From: Phoronis australis
Lineage: Eukaryota; Phoronida; Phoronidae
Length of the DNA stretch: 45,266 bases
NCBI GenBank assembly: GCA_002633005.1
Contig: NMRA01000791.1
Coordinates: forward strand, 23,207-68,472
Direction: 5' to 3'
Shown here: piece by piece, positions 33,901-41,290 of the stretch
Numbering within the stretch: the stretch's first letter is position 1
Layout of the letters: the number at the start of each line of letters is the position of its first letter
Notes under the pieces: generated by a model
Databases searched by the model: none
Told to the model about the DNA's origin: nothing
What the model saw: the letters and a program-made list of their open reading frames with translations, nothing else
Position numbers and translations under genes: made by a program

Positions 33901-36229
33901 TATTTATTTTGATCACGATACATGTGGACGTACATCGGGAAGGTCAGTCATTCACGATCAAAACATCAGCAAAAACTTTAACTCGAGAATAAAATCCCCG
34001 ATAGTAAAGTAGCTACCTGCAAACTGTGGGAAGGGAAGTTACTAGTACACAATATCTTCTGTTAGTTCATACATGTATCTCCAATGTTTGCCCAATTTAT
34101 AAAACCAAAAACAAAAGTGGACAAACACGATGCCGATATGTTACGGGTGCCCAGCTGGTAGTATCAACCGCTTGTTTTCCCCCAATCTCTTTGAGTTCGT
34201 CTCGCAATAATCAATAGTGTTTGAACAACGTACCACCACTAGTCTGCTGCAGTGCCAAAGGAACTGTTTCCACTTGTATGAGAATTCCATACACCGTTAG
34301 GAACAGAATCGTGTTGTTATCGGTTGCTAACACGACCTCCGGCCTGTTCGGTCGCTGAACCCTTAATTGTGTGAGCGAAATCACCAACGGTTTTCCGTTT
34401 TACACGTCTTGGTAGCATTTTAACTGGCTTCTGTAGCCTAGGCGCTATTTTAAGCCGGAAGCCACAGTCCGTCTAACATCAGCACCACCTAGAAGTCGAC
34501 CGTAATTACCGTTGTGGTTTTTAACTTCGTTCTTCGTCACGAATCACCTCACGATCATTTGAAATTAATCAAGATACACAAGCGTTGCTGTTTTTGTGAA
34601 GTTTTGATACTCGGACAAGTGTGTGTTGAACGTTATTCACATTCCTCATTTAACGCAATTTCCTGTAAACATGTACTTCTTGATTCTTCCTCTTCCAAGG
34701 GGTGCATGTTTGAACACACACGATATAGGTCAGTGCAATGGTTGGGCCACCAAAGGAGAGTGCGAAAAAAACAGGACATGGATGCATACGAACTGTGCGC
34801 TGGCTTGCGGCGTCTGTAGTAAGCTATGGATTCTTTAGAGTTTAGAAGATTAAATGAAAAACTTAAGCTACTAACTCTAACGCTGACTTGTTAGATGCCG
34901 TTCCCTTTGAATTCTGTCCACTCATTTCTCATTTTCATGTCAGGTTTGATGAAAGTTTAAGGTGACGTTTTGTATCGCTTGGTATGAGATATCTACTGGT
35001 AAAATAATAAGTTTTGTATTGCTTGGTAATTGCAGCAATTATATGCCGTTATTCAAAAATAAATTTTGCATTCTCTTAATGGACGCTTTTCGACTATAGT
35101 CGCGCCTTAAGTCTTGGCTTTTCGCCAGAATCTGATATTTTTCACACCACGTGTATTCAAACTTGTATCATCTGAGTTCACCGCAGCAGACTCATTCCAT
35201 CGATTTTCTTTTTAAGGCACTCATCCACCGCCAACAGTACCACCAACAGGTAACTATGTTCGCGGCATTCACACTGCCAATTAAATGTATTCTTCCAAGT
35301 AAACTGCCCGTAAAACTAATTAAACGTTGAATAACGTCTACAAAAAGAAAAATCGTTTCTTATGCATGACCAGGGTGTGATCAATCAGGACAAAAACACT
35401 GATTAACTCCATTCAGACAGTTGTTGAATTCCTTTGGACGCCTCCATCGGCACTTGTTCACAATAATGCACTGTACATTTCACATGAAAACAAAACTACA
35501 TGTATTTAGTCGATTCAGATAAGTTCTGACTTTCATCGCATTTTATGAATCAACTGGCAATAAAGTAGCTTTTGTAAGCAATTCTTGTCTGTCGCAAAAG
35601 AGTGTCTGTAAGACCAGGTTTTATTTCCTTAGACCCAAGATCTTGTAGAACGAAGTTAACGTATCACGTGCTTCGCTTAAACTACATGGGAGTGTCTCGC
35701 GAAGTATTACATGATATTGCGTTTTTGGGTCTACGAAACTCACCCCTGAGCGAGATTTACATGATGATTGCAAGACATGTGCGTGGAAATTTTGTTGCAA
35801 TCTGTAGTTATTTGTGATTGGTTTTGACGTAAAATATGGCTGGCATTGAAAGTTGTGGCTTGCGAGACTGGCCATTAACACTTCACTGTAAAAAAACAGT
35901 CACGCGTTTAACCAAAACGATATTTGTTCAGGTATGTACATGTAGGCTACACGACTAAGAGCCATTGAAAATGTATCTGTCACCAAAACGACTTTGTAAC
36001 CATTCGTATTTGTTCTCTAGTTCTACTTGCTTGTTATAAATCCACTTCATCGTCATTTTTAAATATTAAGCGTTCACCTGTGCACTAATTGTTCTGATAT
36101 TTCCACCAGTGGGCCCTTGTGGGAACAAACACAACACAGAGGAGTGTGTTTCATGGGCTGACAGTGGCGAATGTGACAAGAACCCCAACTGGATGCACGT
36201 TAACTGCGCACTGGCCTGCGGAAAATGTA
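9852..36229 (+). CDS. secreted modular astacin metalloprotease (astacin-EGF-CUB-EGF-TSP1-MAM-ShKT-ShKT), multi-exon, N-terminus missing
   Basis: Fifteen exons join in a single open frame: 9852-9945, 10588-10785, 11104-11230, 17316-17423, 20507-20610, 20858-20982, 21814-21941, 23361-23468, 28503-28667, 29292-29630, 30191-30363, 31553-31688, 34729-34818, 35217-35249 and 36110-36229. The enzyme would be a zinc endopeptidase acting outside the cell, with the C-terminal modules giving matrix or substrate binding. Astacin-EGF-CUB-TSP1 is the order of nematode subgroup V NAS proteases, and MAM plus ShKT occurs in cnidarian astacins such as Hydra HMP2; this gene combines both. The signal peptide, propeptide (with the cysteine-switch-like Asp) and first half of the catalytic domain are not found upstream. 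No stop-bearing last exon is recognised after 36229. The substrate is unknown. Confidence 0.9.
10588..10785 (+). CDS. exon: astacin active site
   Basis: Between GTTTCAG and GTACGG, in phase 0-0, lies the diagnostic zinc motif [15 protein letters not shown]. It holds three zinc-ligand histidines and the catalytic Glu, and it is followed 50 residues later by the Met-turn SIMHYGS with its conserved Tyr. Every catalytic residue expected of an active M12A peptidase in this segment is present. A conserved Arg-Asp pair follows the motif, as in other astacins. Confidence 0.95.
11104..11230 (+). CDS. exon: end of astacin domain
   Basis: The acceptor is CTCTGCAG and the donor GTAAGT; the exon is phase 0 to phase 1. 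It encodes [13 protein letters not shown]...[16 protein letters not shown]. The C-terminal NLAYNC corresponds to the last cysteine of the astacin fold, which pairs with a cysteine in the missing N-terminal half. The Ile-Gly and LSxxD elements of typical family members are partly conserved. Confidence 0.85.
11231..12093. other. intron, nothing recognised
   Basis: This is the first part of the 6.1 kb intron between the astacin and EGF exons. It is A+T-rich and I see no coding, RNA or clear repeat structure. Confidence 0.5.
12094..13980 (+). pseudogene. decayed C2H2-containing gene of a multicopy invertebrate family, nested in an intron
   Basis: Fragments of one protein follow in order: [15 protein letters not shown], then [20 protein letters not shown] (12515-12575), then SRGGVKGC and [20 protein letters not shown] (13156-13290), then a C2H2 finger (C-x4-C-x12-H-x5-H, FTCTHYGC...[10 protein letters not shown], about 13435-13515). 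After it come [28 protein letters not shown] and the ending [17 protein letters not shown] recognise this order from abundant uncharacterised proteins of cnidarians, molluscs and amphioxus; their function is unknown to me. Breaks: frameshifts near 12395, 13150, 13636 and 13805 and a TAG at 13700-13702. A plausible intron runs from the GTAAAA donor at about 12622 to the acceptor TATTTCAG ending at 13094, joining CESHQ to VHTYIQ. It lies on the same strand as the host gene. Confidence 0.7.
13981..16494. other. intron, no gene recognised
   Basis: Long A+T-rich intron sequence. Short open frames on both strands (for example 14691-14894 plus and 15222-15476 minus) show no domain and no splice context. 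I see nothing functional. Confidence 0.5.
16495..17050 (+). mobile_element. non-LTR retrotransposon relic (reverse transcriptase fragment)
   Basis: In several broken frames the reverse transcriptase order is visible. [12 protein letters not shown] fits the fingers region, and GKVYSSLL follows. From about 16806 come [11 protein letters not shown], then [10 protein letters not shown] at 16868, which corresponds to the conserved F-x-D-F-x-K-A-F-D block around the first catalytic Asp, and [12 protein letters not shown]. This fits the L2/CR1-like LINE group. Multiple stops and frameshifts show it is long dead. It lies in the same orientation as the host gene. Confidence 0.65.
17316..17423 (+). CDS. 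exon: EGF-like domain 1
   Basis: The acceptor is ACTTTAAG and the donor GTTGGT; the exon is phase 1-1, 108 bp. It encodes [12 protein letters not shown]...[15 protein letters not shown]. All six EGF cysteines are present. The Asp/Asn pattern for calcium binding is absent, so it is a non-calcium EGF. The acceptor has a weak pyrimidine tract. Confidence 0.85.
17424..20506. other. intron, no further exon accepted
   Basis: A 3.1 kb intron between EGF 1 and the CUB exons. A Cys-bearing stretch at 20343-20456 lies between CCACAG and GTAAAT and can be read as [16 protein letters not shown]. No frame fits the phase of both neighbours, so it is not included. The rest is A+T-rich without recognised content. 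Confidence 0.5.
20507..20610 (+). CDS. exon: CUB domain, first third
   Basis: The acceptor is TTTTCGTAG and the donor GTAAGC; the exon is phase 1 to 0. It encodes GCGTVV...[21 protein letters not shown]. This gives the first CUB cysteine (CGT), the SPGYP-like turn with Y and the second cysteine in the C-x-W motif. Confidence 0.9.
20858..20982 (+). CDS. exon: CUB domain, middle
   Basis: The acceptor is TTTTCCAG and the donor GTAAAG; the exon is phase 0 to 2. It encodes [15 protein letters not shown]...[12 protein letters not shown]. This is the CUB core: the hydrophobic strand LEFLDF and the third cysteine in C-x-D-x-L-x-V. An Asp near the C-x-D, a calcium ligand in many CUBs, is retained. 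Confidence 0.9.
21388..21696 (-). CDS. unidentified antisense open frame inside a CUB intron
   Basis: A 102-residue frame on the minus strand starts with ATG ([17 protein letters not shown]) and ends NTHA before TAA. Base composition is more balanced than in the surrounding intron. It contains the segment [20 protein letters not shown]. The plus strand of the same stretch also has a 73-codon frame, so one may be a shadow of the other. I recognise neither. It could be a fragment of a transposon or of a retroposed gene, or chance. Confidence 0.2.
   Translation of the reverse strand: MADKTFMQLAENALPLLIKNPAGLRKQSADFTKPFIPTECTNKINGPKTLWSAECFLRACNGIFGLQDIRTWRTETAEERTFQFNDYLKDPLKRRPTVNTHA
21814..21941 (+). 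CDS. exon: CUB domain, last third
   Basis: The acceptor is CCACTGCAG and the donor GTAAGT; the exon is phase 2 to 1. It encodes LCGDQM...[23 protein letters not shown]. It has the fourth cysteine in LCG, the hydrophobic strand with FRSN and the GFKLKV strand, equivalent to the consensus GFxAxY. The three CUB exons together give one complete domain of about 118 residues. Confidence 0.9.
22453..22591. repeat. 139 bp foldback element
   Basis: The left arm GTTCAGTATCGCTAGGACCT is the reverse complement, with small changes, of the right arm ending CTACTGAAC. Inside, CGCTAGGACCTCGCTAAAA (22462-22480) matches the reverse complement of 22551-22569 at 18 of 19 positions. The right arm has a second CTAGCG-type unit. 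It is a small MITE-like or stem-loop element in the intron before EGF 2. Confidence 0.6.
23361..23468 (+). CDS. exon: EGF-like domain 2
   Basis: The acceptor is ATGTTTCAG and the donor GTAGGT; the exon is phase 1-1, 108 bp. It encodes [14 protein letters not shown]...[14 protein letters not shown]. Six cysteines and the classic NPCQNGG turn are present. An Asp at the start lacks the rest of a calcium-binding signature. Confidence 0.95.
23469..24729. other. intron, nothing recognised
   Basis: This is the first 1.3 kb of the 5 kb intron between EGF 2 and the TSP1 exon. Short frames on the minus strand have no recognisable domain. Confidence 0.45.
24730..26686 (+). mobile_element. copy C of the AATTGACCTATCGC-family transposon, carrying a nested MITE
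   Basis: This is the most complete copy: left end AATTGACCTATCGCC and right end GGCGGAGCTTGCGATAGGTCAATT form perfect 14 bp inverted termini. Interior blocks are in the same order as in copies A and B. It is interrupted at about 25697 by an N, a C run and a hAT-like MITE. Beyond 25997 it resumes with CCAGACATTAATTTGACTT, the empty site of the TTAA element found in copy B. It is non-coding. Confidence 0.85.
25698..25997 (-). mobile_element. hAT-like MITE (C-rich) nested in copy C
   Basis: It ends in CCTAGATCCGCCACTG, the complement of CAGTGGCGGATCTAGG. It shares with 27033-27358 the segments TCAATATTTCGTCACGCTTCACG (one or two changes) and GCTTGCGGCAGCCAAGG, on the opposite strand. The start is lost in an N followed by about 15 C. 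The minus-strand reading frames through it are artefacts of the repeat. Confidence 0.65.
26737..26991 (+). pseudogene. possible retroelement ORF fragment
   Basis: A frame of 84 codons reads [19 protein letters not shown], then [18 protein letters not shown]. The pattern resembles the region before the reverse transcriptase of Penelope-like or related elements (A-D-K-G-x-x-T-V-V-x-x-x-x-D-Y, followed by LLSDxxTYxxLxxDPT). The key Lys-Gly is not intact. It lacks the catalytic part and splice context, so it is at most a relic. Confidence 0.4.
27033..27358 (+). mobile_element. hAT-like MITE (G/C-rich)
   Basis: It runs from CAGGGGAC to CCCTAAATCCGCCTTTG. It shares its internal GCCCGAAGTTGCGGGAGCC and the CGCTTCACGCTGTTGCTGTT segment with the copy at 25698. 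It contains a run of G and GGCGGCCTCCGCCCCCC. Termini are eroded. Confidence 0.6.
27359..28502. other. intron, nothing firmly recognised
   Basis: Remaining intron before the TSP1 exon. A 77-codon plus frame at 27798-28031 (with [21 protein letters not shown]) overlaps a 97-codon minus frame. I recognise neither and see no splice signals that fit the host gene. Confidence 0.4.
28503..28667 (+). CDS. exon: thrombospondin type 1 repeat
   Basis: The acceptor is TTGTTCAG and the donor GTGATG; the exon is phase 1-1, 165 bp. It encodes [17 protein letters not shown], then [18 protein letters not shown] and CGTWPC. It has W-x-x-W-x-x-W, the CSxTCG-like motif (CQSRCG), an Arg ladder (TRWRQC) and six cysteines. 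The tryptophans are typical C-mannosylation sites. The domain is complete in one exon. Confidence 0.95.
29292..29630 (+). CDS. exon: MAM domain, first part
   Basis: The acceptor is CCTGCCAG and the donor GTTTGT; the exon is phase 1-1, 339 bp, the largest in the gene. It encodes [17 protein letters not shown], then [19 protein letters not shown], then WSNVRLKP and [13 protein letters not shown]. The order CxFE...H.T..G.yl....C..F.Y is that of MAM domains. MAM domains mediate adhesion and, in meprins, oligomer formation. The usual W-x-Q near the start is replaced, so it is a divergent MAM. Confidence 0.85.
29631..30190. other. intron with a long unrecognised open frame
   Basis: The intron between MAM exons contains a 149-codon plus frame (29693-30142) without recognisable domain. 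It is not in phase with either exon and I treat it as non-coding. Confidence 0.45.
30191..30363 (+). CDS. exon: MAM domain, second part
   Basis: The acceptor is AATTTTAG and the donor GTATGA; the exon is phase 1 to 0. It encodes [20 protein letters not shown], then [11 protein letters not shown] and RIRFPLE. This fits the MAM segment with a strand, a loop, a central W and a strand leading to the conserved G-x-x-G-x-G-D part in the next exon. Confidence 0.8.
30364..31552. other. intron, nothing recognised
   Basis: A 1.2 kb intron within the MAM domain. Two opposed open frames at 30641-30953 are mutual shadows without known motifs. Confidence 0.45.
31553..31688 (+). CDS. exon: end of MAM domain and Pro/Thr linker
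   Basis: The acceptor is TGTTTTAG and the donor GTAGGG; the exon is phase 0 to 1. It encodes [20 protein letters not shown], then RGKCP, the characteristic MAM ending (G-x-x-G-x-G-x-x-x-I-D-D-I). This is followed by a linker [17 protein letters not shown], a likely O-glycosylated stalk before the ShKT domains. Confidence 0.9.
31689..34728. other. intron, no further exon accepted
   Basis: A 3 kb intron. Near 32450-32500 a short GGGGCGCAGGGGG-type segment resembles another G-rich MITE end. Otherwise A+T-rich with no recognised content. An unseen exon is possible here (see the phase problem at the first ShKT exon). Confidence 0.4.
34729..34818 (+). CDS. exon: ShKT domain 1
   Basis: The donor is GTAAGC. 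The exon encodes [19 protein letters not shown], then NCALACGVC. With the acceptor GATATAG it is phase 1-1 and fits the preceding exon, but the first of the six ShKT cysteines is lost. A stronger acceptor, CCTCTTCCAAG at 34699, would add GACLNTHDI with that cysteine, but its phase does not fit the 31688 donor. So either an extra exon is missing or this domain has five cysteines in the predicted transcript. ShKT domains in metalloproteases are thought to regulate or bind. Confidence 0.8.
35217..35249 (+). CDS. exon: 33 bp Pro/Thr linker
   Basis: The acceptor is TCTTTTTAAG and the donor GTAACT; the exon is phase 1-1. It encodes [11 protein letters not shown] between the two ShKT domains. It is similar to the linker after MAM, so the two linkers may derive from a duplication together with the ShKT exon. 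Confidence 0.75.
36110..36229 (+). CDS. exon: ShKT domain 2
   Basis: The acceptor is TTCCACCAG and the donor GTAAGT; the exon is phase 1-1, 120 bp. It encodes [20 protein letters not shown], then [20 protein letters not shown]. All six cysteines are present. It shares WM-H-x-NCALACG with ShKT 1, so the two are recent duplicates. The next exon is not recognised: a 9 bp candidate between TTTCCAG and GTAAAT at 36976-36984 is too short to support. Confidence 0.9.
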
Positions 36230-38894
36230 GTAAGTGTAAAGTTCCTGGCCCGAATTCAAAGGGTGCCTGAACACCTACGTGTATAGTTGATGTTTTGGTA
36301 TTGCGACACTGGAGAAATATAAACTGGCTTCTATGCTTATCGATAGTTAGATCACCCTCTGCCGGAGTCGTGATTTTGGATTCGCGACTGAGTTCACTGT
36401 AGAGTCGGAATACACGCCTCTTGACGTCATCTGAAACCGATCAAGAGCTTCCCGTGGTTTCCCAGCATCACCTGATCAACTGAAATAGACGGGTATTCTT
36501 TTTACAACCACCTTGCGTCAAGTAAAATATGTCGAGATCTTTCATTTTTCACCAACGCCACCTGACGACAGGCTTTGGGGGTTTCCTATCCATGCGGACC
36601 TCGACCATAACCAGTTTTAGTATTTTTGGCCTTGTACTTGCTTTTATAAAAGTTTAGTCATTGGCCGTTTGAGATCAAATATTTCGTCCTTCGTCATTGG
36701 CGCTTGAATGACTACATGTGTGTACATGTATCTGTGCGTAAACATTGAACTCTAGCCCTGGAATGCCAAATTCGGTTTCGAGCTCTGAGTCTGCGCCGCG
36801 TACATGTATGCGTGGCATTTGTTTGCGTTGGTTTATTCCGGTGTTGATTGTATTCCTTTTGAATTTGCTGGCAACAAAACTTTTCGCATCTTTTCGCCGT
36901 TTTCAAACGAATCGCATCAGAGTCATATCATTAGAAAGCTCTTCATGAGTTCGTGATGTGGAATGTTTTTTCCAGAAGCAAAAGGTAAATAATTTATTTC
37001 ATTAATAGTTATCATTTCGCGTATCTTATAGGCTTAAAAACACTTTTTAATTCTAAAAACCATGATTGTTAACAAAATGCGAAAAATAACAGGGTGTAAC
37101 AATAATATAAAAATGAACTATAGAGGTTATCGAAATTACTAAGTAAACAATCAGGGGATGATTCAAAACATTTCTATTAAGACCAAGATTTTTAGAATGC
37201 GGATCCCTCACAGTTGCTGTGAAGCATTTAGTCAGGGATTCATTCTACATTAGATGGACCTTTGACCCCGTTTGACACACTTCTTCAGTAAAAATTCAGG
37301 ATGCAGATATTAACAAAAATGTGATAAACTAAATACTTCAACTACCTATCCGAAATTTGCAAATAAAAGGTTTCTGATACATAAAAAATAGCAAACTTCT
37401 ATTGTGTAGGTTTGAAAGATATTCTGGATAGATCATTACATAGGTTGCAGTGTAGGACTTTCCTCATTTCTTCAGAAAACAAAAAATTAATGATCCTGAC
37501 ACATGGAGTGTGTCTTACTGTAAACAAGAGAGGTTGGAACACATGTTATGATTTCTGTGTTAGTAAAGACCGTGGACTCTTGAAAATAACAATATTCATG
37601 TAAAACTGAGAAATGAACACCTGTTCTACAAGTGTCAACACCCGAGAATAAAAGCAACGGGATAACTGGATTGAAAAGCGGGACTTCTGGATAAAAAGCG
37701 GGGCATCTGGTTCTTTACGAAAACGCATGGGAGAAATGTTTACCGCAACACACATAAACGTCCCGATGGAGTTTTTTGTGGAACGGGCGCCGTTACACCC
37801 AAAATTGCACGGCGACATTTTTTTATTTTTTTAAGTCGAATGTGCAATTTCGGATGCCTCAAAACTATTTTTAGGAAAATAGTGCGGTGTCGCGTGGTAA
37901 TTTACAGTCACTGTATTACATGTATATGATAATATGCCAGTATCGCCATGAGTCAAAAAGCGGGACATTTTGATGGTGTGACGGGAAGGCGGGAAAATTC
38001 GAGAAGGGATAGTATTTTTTTAAACTTTATTTCACGGCACAGACTGAAATAGATTTAACAAATAGTATCTGGACAACAGGTAAACATTGCACAAGTGAAT
38101 TACATTAGAAGCTATCAAAAAACTCTTAGTAGGTAGTCTAATAAGTTGTCAGTAGTGGTTCCTACACTGAAGACTAGTCCCGGTATCCGGCCAGGGCCAC
38201 GGGTTGGTGCGTACATGTACTGTACAAAGAATGACCAATGTAATTGTTGGTTTTGTTGACTGATTTTGCAGAGAAAGAGCTGGTTGTCTAGAATCGTGGG
38301 CTTGACAGTATGGCTTGATGAACAAAAATTTCAAAATGAAAATGAAACAATGAAATTGGGCTTGATTTGAGAACTACAAACATAGACATCTTATCCTATA
38401 GACCGCGCGCACGCGGTACTGCGGCTGACAACTTGACGCCATATTGGAGAGTACTACTAGTCACGTGACACGACTTATTGCCGTGTAAACGAACGGGGTA
38501 AATTGTGCTTTTTCAAAGCGCGATATCTAACAAATAAAGAGGCCGAAGAATGTGATTGATGTTTTCCAGAAATATACAAAAACATGTGATGTAGCACTTA
38601 CATGCGTTTTTAAGAGTTAATCAGTCGATAGGAAAAATGCCAAACTATTAGGAGATCGCAACCTTGGCAGATTTTCGAGTGGCCTGAGCGGCTGCACGCC
38701 TGTCAATCCACTGCGAGCGTTTTATTTTTTCGATTTGTCAAGAGAAACCACTAAGATAGCGCAAATTAATCATTTGATCCGTGTCGCTCGATGCAAATAC
38801 ATTATATCTAGTAGAGTGCCGCTCACCCGTGGTGCGCCAATAAGTCTTTTCACTGAGTGTTAAACAATGACCGCGGGTAACTTTGTAAAATTAA
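36230..38894. other. downstream non-coding stretch
   Basis: No supported exon. The 3' end of the astacin gene must lie here or further right, because the last known exon ends in an open phase. AAAAGCGGGACTTCTGG-type units at about 37675, 37695 and 37955 are copies of a short repeat. Nothing else is recognised. Confidence 0.45.
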
Positions 38895-38985
38895 AATATG
38901 ACCCGGGTCGCTTTTAACGGGGTCTAAATTTAGTGTGAACAGCTGTGAAAAACTGACCTCATTGGGGTCATATAAATAATTGACA
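38895..38985. repeat. inverted repeat arm, left
   Basis: The sequence around GGGTCTAAATTTAGTGTGAA, followed by GACCTC and preceded by TGACCC, is the approximate reverse complement of 40515-40600. The similarity is imperfect, about two thirds to three quarters by eye. The arms may be ends of an old DNA transposon of about 1.7 kb with a MITE later inserted. Confidence 0.45.
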
Positions 38986-40065
38986 GGTTTTTAAGGTTCA
39001 TTAGGGCGTTCTCCAGTGCCATGACTTTACCAGACGTACAGCGGTTGTGAGCGTGTGATAGTCTTAACTTCGATTGTATTGTTGGGCGATTTTGGTGATT
39101 CAAAAACTTTAAGCATGACCGGTATTTGAGGGTTAATTCAGAAATGTCATGGGCTAATGTTCAAACATTTCATAACTTAACTTTTTTCTTACACCACAGA
39201 CCAGTGAGCTAATGAGATATGATCTTATTGGAGCTTAGAGGAACTATCGAACAAAAAAGAGCTGATCCTCCAACCCTAATTGCCAGAATGGACTTAATGA
39301 GTCGTAAGCGTAAGATATTGGCTACAGCGGTCATTCGCCCAACTTGTGCTACACAGCCTAACAAGTTAGACTAAACGGGAGAACTACGTAATGTAAAAAC
39401 CAAAGAACACAGACTCATTTCCTGTCCTATTTATCGCATACATTCTTCACTCACGCACGGTATTTCTCTTTCACGGATCTGAAGCCCCCCCCAAGCACCA
39501 GGCACTTGTCGGCGTCTTGTAGTATCCCTACATCGTGTACATGTAATTATGTGCTCACATAGAGATCAGCCCCGCTTCCTCACATTATTTCGAACCGTTC
39601 CTATCCAATAACCCCCCCCCCTTAATGTCTGATATACGTACTGCGCGTCCATCAGCCGCCGAGAAATTTAAATAAATTCTTCTCCCACGCACGCTTGGCC
39701 TCAGTTCGCACGGTTCCAAATTTGACTTTTATAGTCTTCATACAGTTCAGTAGCCAGAAATTGAATCCTGGCACGAGCACTGTAAAACTGGCCAGTTGCC
39801 AAGTTGGGCAACTGAACGAAGGACTGTTCGAAAAATTGTGATTGTTTTCGCTTAAGCCCAGCTTCCCCACATCATATTCCTGGTCTGCACGCCACTCAGT
39901 ACTTTCACTCCCTAATTGCGGATTATATTGAAAAAGCAAGATTTCTCTTGCTGCGCGTTACTCAGACGACTCCAGACCTAAACATCCGTGTATCGAACAT
40001 TGTTGAAAGATCGCCAATTGCGGGTATCGTGTCTGCTTATTCCAACCCCCTATTGCGGTGGAACC

Positions 40066-40481
40066 CAGTGGCGGATTTAGAAGACCCCCCTAAAATTCTC
40101 CCAGATTCCATTTGGCAGTTCGGAGGTGCGAAAGTCCGACGGGCAAAATCCTGGCTAATACATGCGTGCACACACAGGGAGGGGGGGGGGCTCAGGGACT
40201 CGAATGAGGCCCCCCATTTGACCAAGTGGGCAGAAATGTCCTTCTCAGAGAAACAAAAAGTCTGAGGAAACGAGACAAAAGTCCACAGGAATTCGTCGCA
40301 AATGCACAATGCACGGGGTTGAACCTAGTATCCCGTTTTTTAGTACTCGTCTTCTTGTTCAAGTAATAGGTCCACATGACCGCCAAATTCGAGTCCCCCC
40401 TCTATATTTTAGGCTAGGTGCGCGTATGTGACCCTCTGCCTTGCCCCCCTCCCCCTAAATAAAATTCTGGATCCGCCCCTG
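40066..40481. mobile_element. hAT-like MITE with 5 bp target duplication
   Basis: Starts CAGTGGCGGATTTAG and ends CTGGATCCGCCCCTG, an inverted terminal pair. The element is flanked directly by GAACC on both sides. It is rich in C and G runs. No transposase frame is present. The ends resemble those of many animal hAT-type MITEs, where most families make 8 bp duplications but some make 5 bp. Confidence 0.75.
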
Positions 40482-40514
40482 GAACCGTTGAATAATGACG
40501 CTACGGGTTTTCAC

Positions 40515-40600
40515 GGACGCGAGGTCATTTTTTATGAGCTAAAAAATCTTCACATTAAATTTAGACCCTGTAAAAACACTACACGGGGTCACTATTTAAT
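40515..40600. repeat. inverted repeat arm, right
   Basis: GAGGTCATTTTTTATGAGC, then TTCACATTAAATTTAGACCC and GGGGTCAC, the approximate complement of the arm at 38895. See that entry. Confidence 0.45.
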
Positions 40601-41185
40601 GCTACACCGGCTCGGTTGGGTAAATTCCCAGTCGGTTTCGATGAGAAATTTTGTATTTTGGGTATAGGTCGGGTGCACAGTTCAGTTGCAAAGGTTTGAT
40701 ATTTTGGTTACTATGCACTTTACTTTTTTTGCGCAAGTTTTGAGTCACAAAACAAAGAGCTTGTAAGCAAGCAGTGCAAATCGACAAAATTTGAAATATC
40801 ATCCTTAACATGAGTACATATTTTGCAAGGATATGTTTGTTTTAATAAGACAGAAGAAATATGGTTTTGTAATACTTATTAAGAAATGAGTTATTAAAGC
40901 AGTATATATTTAAACAAAGAATACATTATTTACTTAGATGTACTGAATTTGATGGCTGGCGAGTAGGTTCGGGAATGTGAATTTTCAGAAGAGGTTAAAC
41001 ACGTATGATTGTCATTGATACCAAGTATTTAGGCCTACTTCAGCACAATTAGCAAAACGCATCATCATTGGAGAACAGCATAATCTGGTCAATATTTATT
41101 ATTTAATTGATCTTATATGGTCTCAATCAGCAAGACTGATGCGGAGAAAAGGCATAATCGTTCCGTCTAAACATGTGCGGTGTAG

Positions 41186-41290
41186 CACTAAAAAAGTGGG
41201 GTGCTAAGGCCCCCTCATGCAGCCCCCATGTGGTGCACCGCCTATAGACCATGTGAGGTCTAGCACTAAAAAGCGGGGGGCTTTAGTCCC
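41186..41290 (+). repeat. short imperfect tandem duplication
   Basis: AGCACTAAAAAAGTGGGGTG and AGCACTAAAAAGCGGGGGGC recur 80 bases apart, each followed by CTAAGGCCCCC or CTTTAGTCCCT. They look like ends of a G-rich repeat. The function is unknown. Confidence 0.4.

Noticed and set aside
36976-36984. 9 bp micro-exon after the second ShKT
   Set aside because: It fits phase 1-1, but nine bases between AG and GT are expected by chance in several kilobases.
39480-39640. C runs as a G-quadruplex or regulatory site
   Set aside because: They look like the homopolymer tracts common to the G/C-rich MITEs here, with no further support.
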